This document shows, piece after piece, positions 1 through 7,170 of a stretch of 35,026 nt of DNA. Origin of the DNA: an uncultured Oscillospiraceae bacterium (GTDB lineage: Bacteria > Bacillota > Clostridia > Oscillospirales > Oscillospiraceae); the NCBI GenBank assembly GCA_934572335.1, contig CAKTKU010000024.1:1-35026 (forward strand). The letters are read 5' to 3'. Both the position numbers and the translations under genes were made by a program. A model generated the notes under the pieces. The model was not told the DNA's origin. It did no database searches and worked only from the letters and a program-made list of their open reading frames with translations. Within the stretch, counting starts at the first letter, position 1. The number at the start of each line of letters is the position of its first letter.

Positions 1-18
1 GGACGACGCCTCTATTGC

Positions 19-38
19 CGGCTGACTTCACTCAGCCG
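19..38. other. small hairpin near window start
   Basis: A 7-bp inverted repeat (CGGCTGA at 19-25, TCAGCCG at 32-38) with a 6-base loop. It has no T tract, so it may be a weak terminator of a gene lying left of the window, or nothing. No coding region could be supported in bases 1-85. Confidence 0.25.
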
Positions 39-85
39 AGCCTGCAAACAATTTTGCGCATAAATCTTGACGGCACCCAAGGAGG

Positions 86-114
86 TTGAGGTTTGCTGAT
101 CTCTATGTTATAAT
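86..114 (+). promoter_or_regulatory. sigma-A type promoter
   Basis: TTGAGG at 86-91, a 17-base spacer and a perfect TATAAT at 109-114. Transcription would begin near 121, about 140 bases ahead of the TfoX-N gene and upstream of the hairpin at 185-217. The transcript may therefore be a short terminated RNA, a leader, or both. Confidence 0.6.
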
Positions 115-184
115 ACCAACATCGGATATGAGGATGCGGGTAAAAAGCCCAACAATGAAGCCGGGAAAATAAAAACAGTGCAGT

Positions 185-217
185 AATGGGCAATTCCAAT
201 CGGAATTGCCCATTTTA
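185..217 (+). terminator. hairpin with short T run (terminator or attenuator)
   Basis: A perfect 12-bp stem (186-197 pairing with 202-213) with a 4-base loop AATC, followed by TTT. It lies between the promoter at 86-114 and the start codon at 262, so it would end most transcripts before the gene unless read through. Only a 14-codon reading frame (128-172) without a ribosome binding site lies between promoter and hairpin. Confidence 0.55.
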
Positions 218-261
218 CGAAGCACAATGTAATATAAATCAAAAGCTGAAAGGACGAGAAT

Positions 262-579
262 ATGGCGTCGAGTAAAGAGTATCTGCAATTTATATTGGAG
301 CAGTTGTCTGATCTGGAAGAGATCAGTTATCGTGCCATGATGGGCGAATACATCATATATTATCGGGGTAAAATTGTCGGCGGCATATATGATGACAGAT
401 TGCTCGTAAAGCCGGTGAAGTCAGCAGTTTCCTATATGCCGACAGCGACATATGAATTGCCGTATGACGGGGCAAAGGAAATGCTGCTTGTGGAGAATGT
501 TGACGACAAAGAATTCCTGGCTGGGCTTTTTAATGCGATGTATGATGAATTACCGGCTCCTAAACCCAAGAAGAAATAA
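262..579 (+). CDS. TfoX/Sxy N-terminal domain protein
   Basis: This 105-residue protein matches the stand-alone TfoX N-terminal domain. It shows the early segment with YRAMMGEYIIYYRGKIVGGI, then DRLLVKP and the PYDGAKEMLLVEN stretch typical of the family, and a lysine-rich tail. TfoX/Sxy proteins are competence regulators in gammaproteobacteria. The short stand-alone domain found in Firmicutes has no established function, so none is assigned. The ATG is preceded by GAAAGGACG. The gene is less GC-rich than its neighbours, which may point to acquisition. It stands alone between a leader hairpin and the terminator at 594-636. Confidence 0.8.
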   Translation: MASSKEYLQFILEQLSDLEEISYRAMMGEYIIYYRGKIVGGIYDDRLLVKPVKSAVSYMPTATYELPYDGAKEMLLVENVDDKEFLAGLFNAMYDELPAPKPKKK

Positions 580-593
580 ATGTCTCTGCGTAT

Positions 594-636
594 AAGCCCC
601 TTGAGAAACGGATTTCTCCTCTCTCAAAGGGCTTTT
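594..636. terminator. terminator between convergent genes
   Basis: A 12-pair stem with one mismatch (595-606 with 622-633), a 15-base loop and TTTT on the plus side. It closes the TfoX-N gene and lies just beyond the stop of the convergent flavoprotein gene, so it may serve both. Confidence 0.7.
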
Positions 637-646
637 ATGCTGATAT

Positions 647-1189
647 TCACACGAACTTCGCTGCCAGCGCGCGTGCCTGCGCCTCGCCGTCGGTGTGCTT
701 GATGTCGCCGATCTCGTTCACGCTGTGGATGAGCACCTCGCCTGCAAGCTCCGCCCCCATCAGCTCCATTGATTTTTCAAAGGCAAAGCAGATGCCCTTG
801 AAGCTCTCCGGCGTCTCATCCTCGCAGCAGCAGAGGAGCGCCGTCTTCTTGCCGGAAAAGTTCTTGCCGCCCATGTATATGCCGAAAAACCGGTCGATGA
901 GCGCCTTAAGCTTCGCAGGGAATGAGTACCAGTAGACGGGGCTTGCGATGACGATGCCGTCGGCGCTGATAATGTCCGCCGCCACGCGCTCGAAGTCATC
1001 GTGGAACACGCATTTGCCTGTCCCCGCGCACGCGCCGTATGCGCGGCAGCCCTCGATTTTCAGATTCGCGGCGTCGTACTCCGTTACATCAATGCCAAGT
1101 CTGCGCGCCTCCTCGACGAATGCCGCCGCCATTGTGTTGGAGTTGCCGTTTTTACGCGGACTGCCTTTTAAAACCACTATTTTGCTCAT
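647..1189 (-). CDS. NADPH-dependent FMN reductase-type flavoprotein
   Basis: A 180-residue flavodoxin-fold protein of the NADPH-dependent FMN reductase/iron-sulfur flavoprotein group. It opens with KIVVLKGSPRKNGNSNT, the phosphate-binding loop for FMN, and later carries ASPVYWYSFPAKLKALIDR, the second flavin-contacting segment. Between them CRAYGACAGTGKCVFHDD has three cysteines spaced as in the iron-sulfur-flavoprotein family. Such proteins transfer electrons from NAD(P)H or ferredoxin to small acceptors; the substrate here is unknown. The start at 1189 is chosen because GGAGG sits 8 bases upstream. An upstream in-frame ATG at 1204 overlaps that ribosome binding site and has none of its own. 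Confidence 0.85.
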   Translation of the reverse strand: MSKIVVLKGSPRKNGNSNTMAAAFVEEARRLGIDVTEYDAANLKIEGCRAYGACAGTGKCVFHDDFERVAADIISADGIVIASPVYWYSFPAKLKALIDRFFGIYMGGKNFSGKKTALLCCCEDETPESFKGICFAFEKSMELMGAELAGEVLIHSVNEIGDIKHTDGEAQARALAAKFV

Positions 1190-1222
1190 GTTGTTGTCCT
1201 CCATGTGTTGTATACTGTCTAT

Positions 1223-1251
1223 ATTATATGGTATAATGCAGCGAATGTAAA
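1223..1251 (-). promoter_or_regulatory. promoter of the flavoprotein gene
   Basis: On the minus strand, TTTACA (1246-1251), a 17-base spacer and TATAAT (1223-1228). This is a near-consensus sigma-A promoter reading into the flavoprotein gene. Confidence 0.75.
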
Positions 1252-1283
1252 GAAAGCATTGAAAGCCGAATACTGAATAGCTA

Positions 1284-1313
1284 TTGATATATCGTGCGTA
1301 TGCACTTTATATA
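1284..1313 (+). promoter_or_regulatory. promoter of the yjdF riboswitch transcript
   Basis: TTGATA (1284-1289), an 18-base spacer and TATATA (1308-1313). Transcription would start near 1320, exactly ahead of the riboswitch. A second, weaker possibility is TTGTAT (1208-1213) with TATAAT (1232-1237). Confidence 0.55.
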
Positions 1314-1319
1314 GCCGCA

Positions 1320-1442
1320 GGATAAAAACGCAATGCGCGCCGCGCTAGAGCTGGTAGGTAGCCCAGCCGTCTGACGCAAGTCAGGTAAGTAACCCTCCCC
1401 TCCGGGTCGTCCGTTTCTGCGGAATCAAATTTTAGGAGGGTT
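1320..1442 (+). promoter_or_regulatory. yjdF riboswitch
   Basis: The leader ahead of YjdF carries the sequence blocks I associate with the yjdF RNA motif: a GCTGG...CCAGC stem enclosing TAGGTAG (1350-1367), a CTGAC-GCAA-GTCAG tetraloop hairpin (1371-1384), and AGGTAAGTAACC (1383-1394). Its last part, AACCCTCC (1391-1398), is complementary over 8 bases to GGAGGGTT (1435-1442), which contains the ribosome binding site of the next gene. Ligand control of translation by sequestering that site is therefore likely. yjdF riboswitches are known to bind diverse azaaromatic compounds. The exact boundaries are approximate. Confidence 0.85.
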
Positions 1443-1447
1443 TCGTT

Positions 1448-1864
1448 ATGGACGAAAGCTATGTCATGCTGACGGTGTATTTTGATGACCCGTTCTGGGT
1501 CGGCGTGTTTGAGCGCGCGGAGGGTGGAAAGCTGTCCGCCGCCAGAATTACGTTCGGCGCAGAGCCAAAGGACCACGAGGTGTGGGAGAGGGTATTGCGG
1601 GAATACACCCGGCTTGAATTCAGTCCGACTGTTGACGCGGTCATGAAAAAGGCGGCGGCAAACCCCAAACGCGCGCAGCGCGAGGCGCGGCGGCAGATGG
1701 CAAGCCACGGCACAGGGACAAGGTCTCAGCAGGCTTTGCAGCTCCAGCGCGAGGCGAACAAGCTCGCGCGCAAAACGCTCAGCCGCGAGCGGCGCGACGC
1801 GGAAAAGCAGCGCCGCTTTGACCAAAGACAGCAGAAACGAAAGGAAAAGCACAGAGGCAGATAA
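1448..1864 (+). CDS. yjdF: YjdF family protein (DUF2992)
   Basis: A 138-residue protein with the family hallmarks: an N-terminal LTVYFDDPFWVGVFE strand block, FGAEPKDHEVWE, NPKRAQREARRQM, and a long basic helical tail ending KRKEKHRGR. The tail (about residues 75-138) is almost all Arg, Lys, Gln and Ala and probably forms an extended helix that may bind nucleic acid. The function of the family is not established. It is the gene classically controlled by the yjdF riboswitch, which is present directly upstream. AGGAGGG lies 7 bases before the ATG. Length and order match the usual single-gene yjdF arrangement. Confidence 0.92.
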   Translation: MDESYVMLTVYFDDPFWVGVFERAEGGKLSAARITFGAEPKDHEVWERVLREYTRLEFSPTVDAVMKKAAANPKRAQREARRQMASHGTGTRSQQALQLQREANKLARKTLSRERRDAEKQRRFDQRQQKRKEKHRGR

Positions 1865-1915
1865 AGCCTCTATGTTTTTCAAAGCAAACACAGCAGCACC
1901 GCAACTGCGAGTTGC

Positions 1916-1944
1916 TTGCCCTCGCGGGGCGCTGGTATTATAAT
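1916..1944 (+). promoter_or_regulatory. promoter of the XRE/zinc-ribbon gene
   Basis: TTGCCC (1916-1921), a 17-base spacer and TATAAT (1939-1944). The transcript would start near 1951, leaving a 22-base leader with GGAGG at 1961-1965 before the ATG at 1973. This also rules out the longer reading frame that begins at 1916. Confidence 0.7.
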
Positions 1945-1972
1945 ACTGCCATACAAAATCGGAGGTACGGCA

Positions 1973-2428
1973 ATGGAAACAAAGGACGTTATATATTCGC
2001 TCCGCACGAAGTGCGGAATGTCGCAGGATGAGCTGGCGGAGAAGCTCTATGTCACGCGGCAGGCGGTGTCCCGCTGGGAGACGGGGGAGACCGTACCCAA
2101 CACCGAAACGCTCAAGCTGCTCTCCGCAGTTTTTGACGTGTCAATCAATACCCTCCTCGGCTCGCCGAGACGGCTCGTGTGCCAGTGCTGCGGCATGCCG
2201 CTGGAGGACGATGGCACGATGAGCCGCGAGACGGATGGCAGCATCAACGAGGAATACTGCAAGTGGTGCTACGCTGACGGAAAGTATACATACAGCGATA
2301 TGGACAACCTTATCGACTTCTGCGCCGGGCATATGGCGAGCGAGAACTGGCCGGAGGCGCAGGTGCGCGCCTATATGGCGGAGCTTCTGCCCAAGCTGGA
2401 CCACTGGAAAAAGCCCGCGGAGAACTGA
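1973..2428 (+). CDS. XRE-type regulator with C-terminal zinc ribbon
   Basis: A 151-residue protein with two parts. Residues about 6-62 form a Cro/C1 helix-turn-helix: GMSQDELAEKLYVTRQAVSR is the recognition unit, followed by WETGETVPNTETLKLLSAVF. Residues about 70-100 form a zinc ribbon (VCQCCGMPL then YCKWCYADG) of the putative zinc-ribbon family PF12674, followed by a helical tail rich in Trp and His. Stand-alone versions of this ribbon are common in Clostridia; the fusion suggests a regulator that senses metal, thiol state or a protein partner. The target is unknown. It is a single gene with its own promoter, and a perfect dyad follows it. Confidence 0.85.
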   Translation: METKDVIYSLRTKCGMSQDELAEKLYVTRQAVSRWETGETVPNTETLKLLSAVFDVSINTLLGSPRRLVCQCCGMPLEDDGTMSRETDGSINEEYCKWCYADGKYTYSDMDNLIDFCAGHMASENWPEAQVRAYMAELLPKLDHWKKPAEN

Positions 2429-2442
2429 GCACAACCGAATAA

Positions 2443-2490
2443 CACAGCAAACCGGCAGTCCCTGATGAACGGGACTGCCGGTTTGCTGTG
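2443..2490. terminator. 20-bp perfect hairpin between convergent genes
   Basis: Bases 2443-2462 pair without mismatch with 2471-2490 around an 8-base loop. It lies after the XRE gene and 51 bases beyond the end of the convergent surE gene. There is no immediate T tract on either strand, so it may act as a transcript-end stabiliser as much as a terminator. Confidence 0.6.
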
Positions 2491-2541
2491 CGTCAAAATG
2501 TGTGATTTTATGTTATTTTGAAATGTGCTATATTTACACTA

Positions 2542-3276
2542 TCACGTCATCACGCGGCACTTGACCTTGCCCACGGATATGTACCCCGTCAGCACAGCTC
2601 GCGCGTCAGAGCCCTCTGGTGCGGCCTCCGCCGCGATGGGCTTGCTGTGTATGCGGTAGCCGTACCGCCCGTCGGGCGTCATATCCTCATCGTATGTGTT
2701 GTCGTACAGGCAGCACCCGGCGATTTTGCGGTCATAGAGCGTCCCGCGCAGCTCATCGAGCGCGCAGCCGGGGAAATTGACGTTCCACAGCTCGCCCGGT
2801 ACGTGCTGCTTTTCCATCAGCTCGCGCGCGAGCACCGGCATGAATTTGTCCGCGACCTCGTGTGCGCCGTCGTGCTGCTCGGAGAACGCGATGGCCGGAA
2901 TGCCGCGCATCACGGCCTCCGTCGCCGCGCCTATCGTGCCGGAGTACGCAATGTCTAACCCCGCGTTGTACCCGTAGTTTATGCCGGAGAACATTATGTC
3001 CGGCTTCACGGGCAGCAGCCGCGCCGCGGCGAGGCTCACGCAGTCCGCGGGCGTGCCGTCGATGCTGAACGCTGCCCTGACCGGCACGGGGAAGTCGACC
3101 TCCTCCACGGCGATGGTGTTGAATATCGTGAGCTTTTGGGACATGGCGCTGCACTGGCTCGTCGGCGCGGCGACCCACACGTCGCCCAGCTCCGCCGCCA
3201 TGCGCGCAAGGCGGACGATGCCCTCCGCGCCTATCCCGTCGTCGTTGCTTATCAGAATGTTCAAACGCTTATCCAT
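2542..3276 (-). CDS. surE: 5'/3'-nucleotidase SurE
   Basis: A 244-residue SurE phosphatase, which hydrolyses nucleoside monophosphates in the cytoplasm. NILISNDDGIGAEGI near residues 6-20 supplies the metal-binding Asp pair. TSQCSAMS, DGTPADCVSLA, FSGINYGYNAG and YSGTIGAATEA follow in family order, giving the Ser and Asn metal ligands. The start at 3276 places the NDD motif at residues 11-13 as in other SurE proteins and has an AGG-rich site upstream; the frame opens further up without one. It is a single gene with a good promoter at 3306-3334. Confidence 0.93.
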   Translation of the reverse strand: MDKRLNILISNDDGIGAEGIVRLARMAAELGDVWVAAPTSQCSAMSQKLTIFNTIAVEEVDFPVPVRAAFSIDGTPADCVSLAAARLLPVKPDIMFSGINYGYNAGLDIAYSGTIGAATEAVMRGIPAIAFSEQHDGAHEVADKFMPVLARELMEKQHVPGELWNVNFPGCALDELRGTLYDRKIAGCCLYDNTYDEDMTPDGRYGYRIHSKPIAAEAAPEGSDARAVLTGYISVGKVKCRVMT

Positions 3277-3305
3277 TGTGCCCTGCCTTTCTGGTAGTAC
3301 AGCGT

Positions 3306-3334
3306 ATTGTACCACGCCTGGCACGGTGTTTCAA
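3306..3334 (-). promoter_or_regulatory. surE promoter
   Basis: Minus-strand TTGAAA (3329-3334), a 17-base spacer and TACAAT (3306-3311), about 30 bases ahead of the surE start. Confidence 0.7.
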
Positions 3335-3447
3335 TGCTTTTGTATGACGGCGGTGCCGCAATACATCAAATTGCACGGTGATGCGTAAAATCTTTCTCGA
3401 AACAGAGATTTTCTTTATAAAAAGACATAGCAATACTTCCCGCGATG

Positions 3448-3456
3448 TGCTATAAT
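3448..3456 (+). promoter_or_regulatory. extended -10 promoter of nrdR
   Basis: TGCTATAAT forms an extended -10 element. The -35 position (TAGCAA, 3428-3433) is poor, as is common for extended -10 promoters. No sequence resembling an NrdR box was noticed next to it. Confidence 0.55.
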
Positions 3457-3500
3457 CTTTAGCGTTTTGAAAAAAGATACAGAAACCGGGAGATATAGAA

Positions 3501-3977
3501 ATGAAGTGTCCTTTTTGCGGCTATACCGAGAGCAAGGTTATTGATTCCAGACCGGCGGAGGAGGGGTCGACCATACGCCGCCGCCGCGAGTGTCTGGCGT
3601 GCTCCAAGCGTTTTACCACGTATGAGATAATCGAGCGCATGCCCCTTGTCGTCGTAAAGCGCGACGGCAGCCGCCAGTCGTTCGACAAGGTCAAGCTCAT
3701 CAACGGCATGGTGCGCGCGAGCGAGAAGCGCCCCGTACCACTCGGCAAGCTCGAGGAGATCGCCGACGATATAGAGCAGGAGCTTCAGAGCGGGCTTGAG
3801 CGCGAGATAAAGACCGTCGAGATCGGCGAAATGGTCATGACCCGCCTCAAGGATGTGGACGAGGTCGCATATGTGCGCTTTGCCTCTGTTTACCGCAGCT
3901 TTAAGGACATCAACACTTTCATGGAGGAGCTGTCAAAGCTCCTGACCGAGGGCGAATCAAAGAATACTGCCCAGTGA
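3501..3977 (+). CDS. nrdR: transcriptional repressor NrdR
   Basis: A 158-residue NrdR, the ATP/dATP-sensing repressor of ribonucleotide reductase operons. The N-terminal zinc ribbon has MKCPFCGYTESKVIDSR (C3, C6) and ECLACSKRFTTYE (C31, C34). Residues about 49-139 form the ATP-cone, starting PLVVVKRDGSRQSFD and ending YVRFASVYRSFKD. The length is typical. No ribonucleotide reductase gene is adjacent, so it acts on distant operons. A GGGAGA site precedes the ATG. Its last 21 bases overlap the end of the convergent DUF4363 gene. Confidence 0.95.
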   Translation: MKCPFCGYTESKVIDSRPAEEGSTIRRRRECLACSKRFTTYEIIERMPLVVVKRDGSRQSFDKVKLINGMVRASEKRPVPLGKLEEIADDIEQELQSGLEREIKTVEIGEMVMTRLKDVDEVAYVRFASVYRSFKDINTFMEELSKLLTEGESKNTAQ

Positions 3978-4340
3978 CAGATGCTCCATTTGGTCGATGC
4001 TCGCCAGATGGTACTTGAGCTTGCTGTAAGCCGCGGCGCAGGCGGTTATGTCCTCCTGCATCAGCACCTGCTGCAAGTCATAAAATGCGTCCGCGGTAGA
4101 ATCGATCTCCGGGTGGCGGAGAAAGATATGGGTGTAGCTCTCGGCGGACAGCCAGCGCTCCAGCGCCTCGGAGAGATAGCCGCGCGCGGCCTTGAAGTCC
4201 AGCTTTTCCGCCGCGCTCTGCGATTTTGAAAGGGCGATGCCAATGTCGCCGGTGAGCGCGTCAATGCTCAGTATGTTGTATACCGACAGCGCGATCAGCA
4301 GCGCCAGCAGCACTGCCGCGATGATCTCCCGTTTTGTCAT
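3957..4340 (-). CDS. DUF4363 family protein
   Basis: A 127-residue membrane-anchored protein. One hydrophobic segment (about residues 7-25, IIAAVLLALLIALSVYNIL) is followed by an alpha-helical extracytoplasmic domain (SQSAAEKLDFKAARGYLSEA and later DLQQVLMQEDITACAAAYSK). This matches DUF4363, which regularly follows DUF421 in Clostridia. Its ATG overlaps the DUF421 stop in an ATGA arrangement, showing translational coupling; the longer upstream frame is discarded for that reason. The function is unknown. It ends inside the 3' end of nrdR. Confidence 0.8.
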   Translation of the reverse strand: MTKREIIAAVLLALLIALSVYNILSIDALTGDIGIALSKSQSAAEKLDFKAARGYLSEALERWLSAESYTHIFLRHPEIDSTADAFYDLQQVLMQEDITACAAAYSKLKYHLASIDQMEHLSLGSIL

Positions 4341-5017
4341 TTTGACGCCTCGCTTTCCGCCAGATATATTTCTTTTTGTGAATTGACGGTCATCAGGAAT
4401 ACCTTTTCCGCGCCGCTGACGCCGCGTTTTTTCAGCTCGCGGTCGAGCCATTTCCGCTCAAGTCCCATGCGCGTGAGGTTTTCCTCAATAACATGCCCGT
4501 CGCTTATCACGATCACGGGATAGCCGCCGTCCTGGCACTGCACATTCATCTGCCCGGCGGTCACGGGCTGCTCCAAGGGGTAGAGCATCACGTTCAGCCG
4601 CCCGTCTGTCTCCAGCACGGCGTACTCCACCCGGCTTATGTCGAGGCAGCCCTGATTGCGCAGCTCCTGCATCAGCTCGTCCGTGGTGAAGCTGTTCTTT
4701 GCCATTTCGCGCTGGTCGATGACACCCTTTTTTATAAGCATGCTCGGCTTGCCGTACAGCAGCGCGCGCAGCTTCGCGCTTTTCAGCGCGGCGCGGGAGA
4801 TCGCCACCTCACAGCAGAACAGCGTCAGTATCGGCACGAGACCGTTTATCATCGGAATGCCGAGGTCCTGCAGGGGATGCGCGGCCAGATCGGCGATCAG
4901 CGCCGCCACGACGAATTCCGACAGCTCCATTTCGCCCAGCTGCCGCTTTCCCAGCAGACGCATTGCAGCCAGCAGCGCTGCATATATGATAAGTGTCCGT
5001 ATAATTATTATCGCCAT
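4337..5017 (-). CDS. DUF421 (YetF-type) membrane protein
   Basis: A 226-residue DUF421 protein. Two or three N-terminal membrane helices contain the family signature RLLGKRQLGEMELSEFVVA, followed by the cytoplasmic YetF domain with LYGKPSMLIKKGVID and MLYPLEQPVTAGQM. The molecular function is unknown; in Bacillus, YetF/YrbG-type paralogs are linked to the membrane of spores and stressed cells. I chose the ATG at 5017, which has GGGGG 8 bases upstream, over the GTG at 5026. It forms a two-gene operon with DUF4363 and is divergent from the NagB-like gene, 47 bases away. Confidence 0.88.
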   Translation of the reverse strand: MAIIIIRTLIIYAALLAAMRLLGKRQLGEMELSEFVVAALIADLAAHPLQDLGIPMINGLVPILTLFCCEVAISRAALKSAKLRALLYGKPSMLIKKGVIDQREMAKNSFTTDELMQELRNQGCLDISRVEYAVLETDGRLNVMLYPLEQPVTAGQMNVQCQDGGYPVIVISDGHVIEENLTRMGLERKWLDRELKKRGVSGAEKVFLMTVNSQKEIYLAESEASK

Positions 5018-5064
5018 CGTCAACACCCCCGCTGCTGATAGTTTGTATTTTTGGAGGCCGGTTT

Positions 5065-5763
5065 ATGAAAACAATTATTTCCGAAAGCAAACAAGTGCAT
5101 GAAAACGCGGCGCGCCGCATAAAGGCGCTGCTGGATGAAAAGCCTGACGCTGTTATCGCCTTTTCCGCGGGACGCAGCATGACCGGGCTTTTCGCGCTTT
5201 TGCGCGAAATGAGCGCCAGACGCGAGGTCAGCTTTTCCGCCGCGCGCGTGTTCGCCGTGACGGAGTTCATCTCCGCGCCGGAGGCGCTGACCTGCCGCGC
5301 CCAGCTCGAACGGGAGCTTATGGACCCCGTCGGCGTCGCGCCGGAGAACCGCTGTTTCCCGGGTGAGGATAACGTCGGGGACTATGACGCGCTCATCGCT
5401 GCGTGCGGCGGGCTCGACCTTGCCGTGATAGGGATAGGGCACAACGGACATATCGGCTATAACGAGCCGGGCACGCAGTTTGACACGCTCACCCGCGTGC
5501 AGACGCTCGCCCCCGCCACGCGCCGCCAGCTCGCCGACACCTTCGGCGGGGAGGACAAGGTGCCCGAGCGCGCCGTCACCATGGGCATAAAGACGCTCAC
5601 GGACGCGCGCGACATCGCCGTGCTCGCCCTCGGCAAGGACAAGGCGGGCGCAGTTTTTCAAATGCTCTATGCGCGGGATGACAGCGTCATCCCTGCCGCA
5701 TTTTTGCAAATACCGATGAACGTCGAGGTCTTTTGCGACAAAGACGCTTCATCAATGCTCTGA
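5065..5763 (+). CDS. NagB-like sugar-phosphate isomerase/deaminase, altered active site
   Basis: A 232-residue protein of the glucosamine-6-phosphate deaminase/6-phosphogluconolactonase fold. The family core GIGHNGHIGYNEPG (residues 123-136) is present and keeps the His and Glu of the E. coli NagB triad region. The E. coli NagB catalytic Asp72 (in NMDEYVG) aligns with Thr66 (AVTEFIS), and Asp141 (NDGH) with Asn127 (HNGH). The phosphate loop TGGTP is also changed to SAGRS. Ordinary deaminase activity is therefore doubtful. It may be a divergent isomerase, a sugar-phosphate sensor or a regulatory subunit. GGAGG precedes the ATG, and it leads the operon with glmM and a hexapeptide acyltransferase. 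Confidence 0.75.
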   Translation: MKTIISESKQVHENAARRIKALLDEKPDAVIAFSAGRSMTGLFALLREMSARREVSFSAARVFAVTEFISAPEALTCRAQLERELMDPVGVAPENRCFPGEDNVGDYDALIAACGGLDLAVIGIGHNGHIGYNEPGTQFDTLTRVQTLAPATRRQLADTFGGEDKVPERAVTMGIKTLTDARDIAVLALGKDKAGAVFQMLYARDDSVIPAAFLQIPMNVEVFCDKDASSML

Positions 5764-5808
5764 CGGACGCTTCCGCAGAGGACTATATCAGCAAAGGAGA
5801 ATTAAAAA

Positions 5809-7158
5809 ATGGGTAAATACTTCGGAACAGACGGCTTCCGCGGCGAGGCGAACAAAAACCTGACCGTGGAGCACGCATTCAAGATCGGCCGCTATCTCGG
5901 CTGGTACTATGGGCAGAGCCATAAGGCGAAGGTCGTCATAGGCAAGGACACGCGCCGTTCCAGCTACATGTTTGAAAATGCGCTGTGCGCCGGGCTGACC
6001 GCCTCCGGGGCGGACGCATACCTCCTGCACGTCACCAGCACCCCCAGCGTCTCCTACGTCGCGCGTGCCGACGATTTTGACTGCGGCATCATGATCTCCG
6101 CCAGCCATAACCCCTATTACGACAACGGCATAAAGCTCATCAACTCCAACGGCGAGAAGATGGACGAAAAGCTGCTCGACGGCATTGAGGAGTATATCGA
6201 CAGCGACACCCAGCTGCCCTACGCCGAGCGCGAGAAGATCGGCCGCACTGTGGACTACGCCGCCGGGCGCAACCGCTACATCGGCTATCTCATCTCCCTC
6301 GCCACGCGCTCCTATAAGGACTACCGCATCGGCCTTGACTGCGCCAACGGCAGCACGTGGCAGATGGCGAAGAGCGTTTTTGACGCGCTCGGCGCCGATA
6401 CCTACGTCATCAACAACCACCCCGACGGGCTGAACATAAATGTCGACTGCGGCTCCACACACATTGAGCGTCTGCGCGATTTCGTGCTGCAAAACCGCCT
6501 CGACGTTGGCTTCGCCTTTGACGGGGACGCCGACCGCTGCCTCGCGGTGGACGAGAAGGGCAATGTCATCAACGGCGACCATATCCTCTACGTCTGCGCC
6601 AAGTACATGAAGGAGCGCGGCACGTTCGGCTCCTCCAAGGTCGTCACCACTATTATGTCCAACATGGGGCTCTACAAGGCGCTCGACGCGCTCGGCATCG
6701 GCTACGAGAAGACCGCCGTCGGCGACAAGTATGTTGCGGAGAATATGCGCCAGAACGGGCATCTCATCGGCGGCGAGCAGTCCGGCCACATCATCTTCGG
6801 CCGCCTCGCCAACACCGGCGACGGCATACTCACCGCCATCAAGGTCATGGAGACCATCACCGAGTCCAAGCAGCCGCTGTCCGTGCTCGCGGCCGGTATG
6901 ACCATGTACCCCCAGAAGCTCAAGAACGTCGTCGTCACGGATAAGGACGAGACGCTCGCCTGCCCGGAGGTCAAGGCCGCCGTGGCGAAGGTCGAGGCCG
7001 ACCTTGGCGACGAGGGGCGCGTTGTCCTGCGCAAGAGCGGGACGGAGCCGCTGCTGCGCGTCATGGTCGAGGCCGGCACGCAGGAGCTGTGCGAGCAGAA
7101 GGTGGATGAGATCATCGCCGCCATGCAGACCGCGGGCAAGCTCATCAAGGTCAAGTGA
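5809..7158 (+). CDS. glmM: phosphoglucosamine mutase GlmM-like
   Basis: A 449-residue alpha-D-phosphohexomutase that should interconvert GlcN-6-P and GlcN-1-P on the way to UDP-GlcNAc and cell wall. It starts GKYFGTDGFRGEANKNLT, as GlmM does. The phosphoserine loop ISASHNPY puts the catalytic Ser at residue 99, the Mg2+ loop DGDADR is at 238-243, the sugar loop GEQSGH at 322-327, and the phosphate-binding RKSGTEP at 408-414. All four functional motifs are intact and the length is normal. AAGGAG lies 10 bases upstream, and only 45 bases separate it from the NagB-like gene. Confidence 0.9.
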   Translation: MGKYFGTDGFRGEANKNLTVEHAFKIGRYLGWYYGQSHKAKVVIGKDTRRSSYMFENALCAGLTASGADAYLLHVTSTPSVSYVARADDFDCGIMISASHNPYYDNGIKLINSNGEKMDEKLLDGIEEYIDSDTQLPYAEREKIGRTVDYAAGRNRYIGYLISLATRSYKDYRIGLDCANGSTWQMAKSVFDALGADTYVINNHPDGLNINVDCGSTHIERLRDFVLQNRLDVGFAFDGDADRCLAVDEKGNVINGDHILYVCAKYMKERGTFGSSKVVTTIMSNMGLYKALDALGIGYEKTAVGDKYVAENMRQNGHLIGGEQSGHIIFGRLANTGDGILTAIKVMETITESKQPLSVLAAGMTMYPQKLKNVVVTDKDETLACPEVKAAVAKVEADLGDEGRVVLRKSGTEPLLRVMVEAGTQELCEQKVDEIIAAMQTAGKLIKVK

Positions 7159-7170
7159 GAGGGAAGAACA

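Noticed and set aside
128..172. A 14-codon leader peptide before the TfoX-N gene
   Set aside because: No ribosome binding site and no run of regulatory codons; more likely chance within a short RNA.
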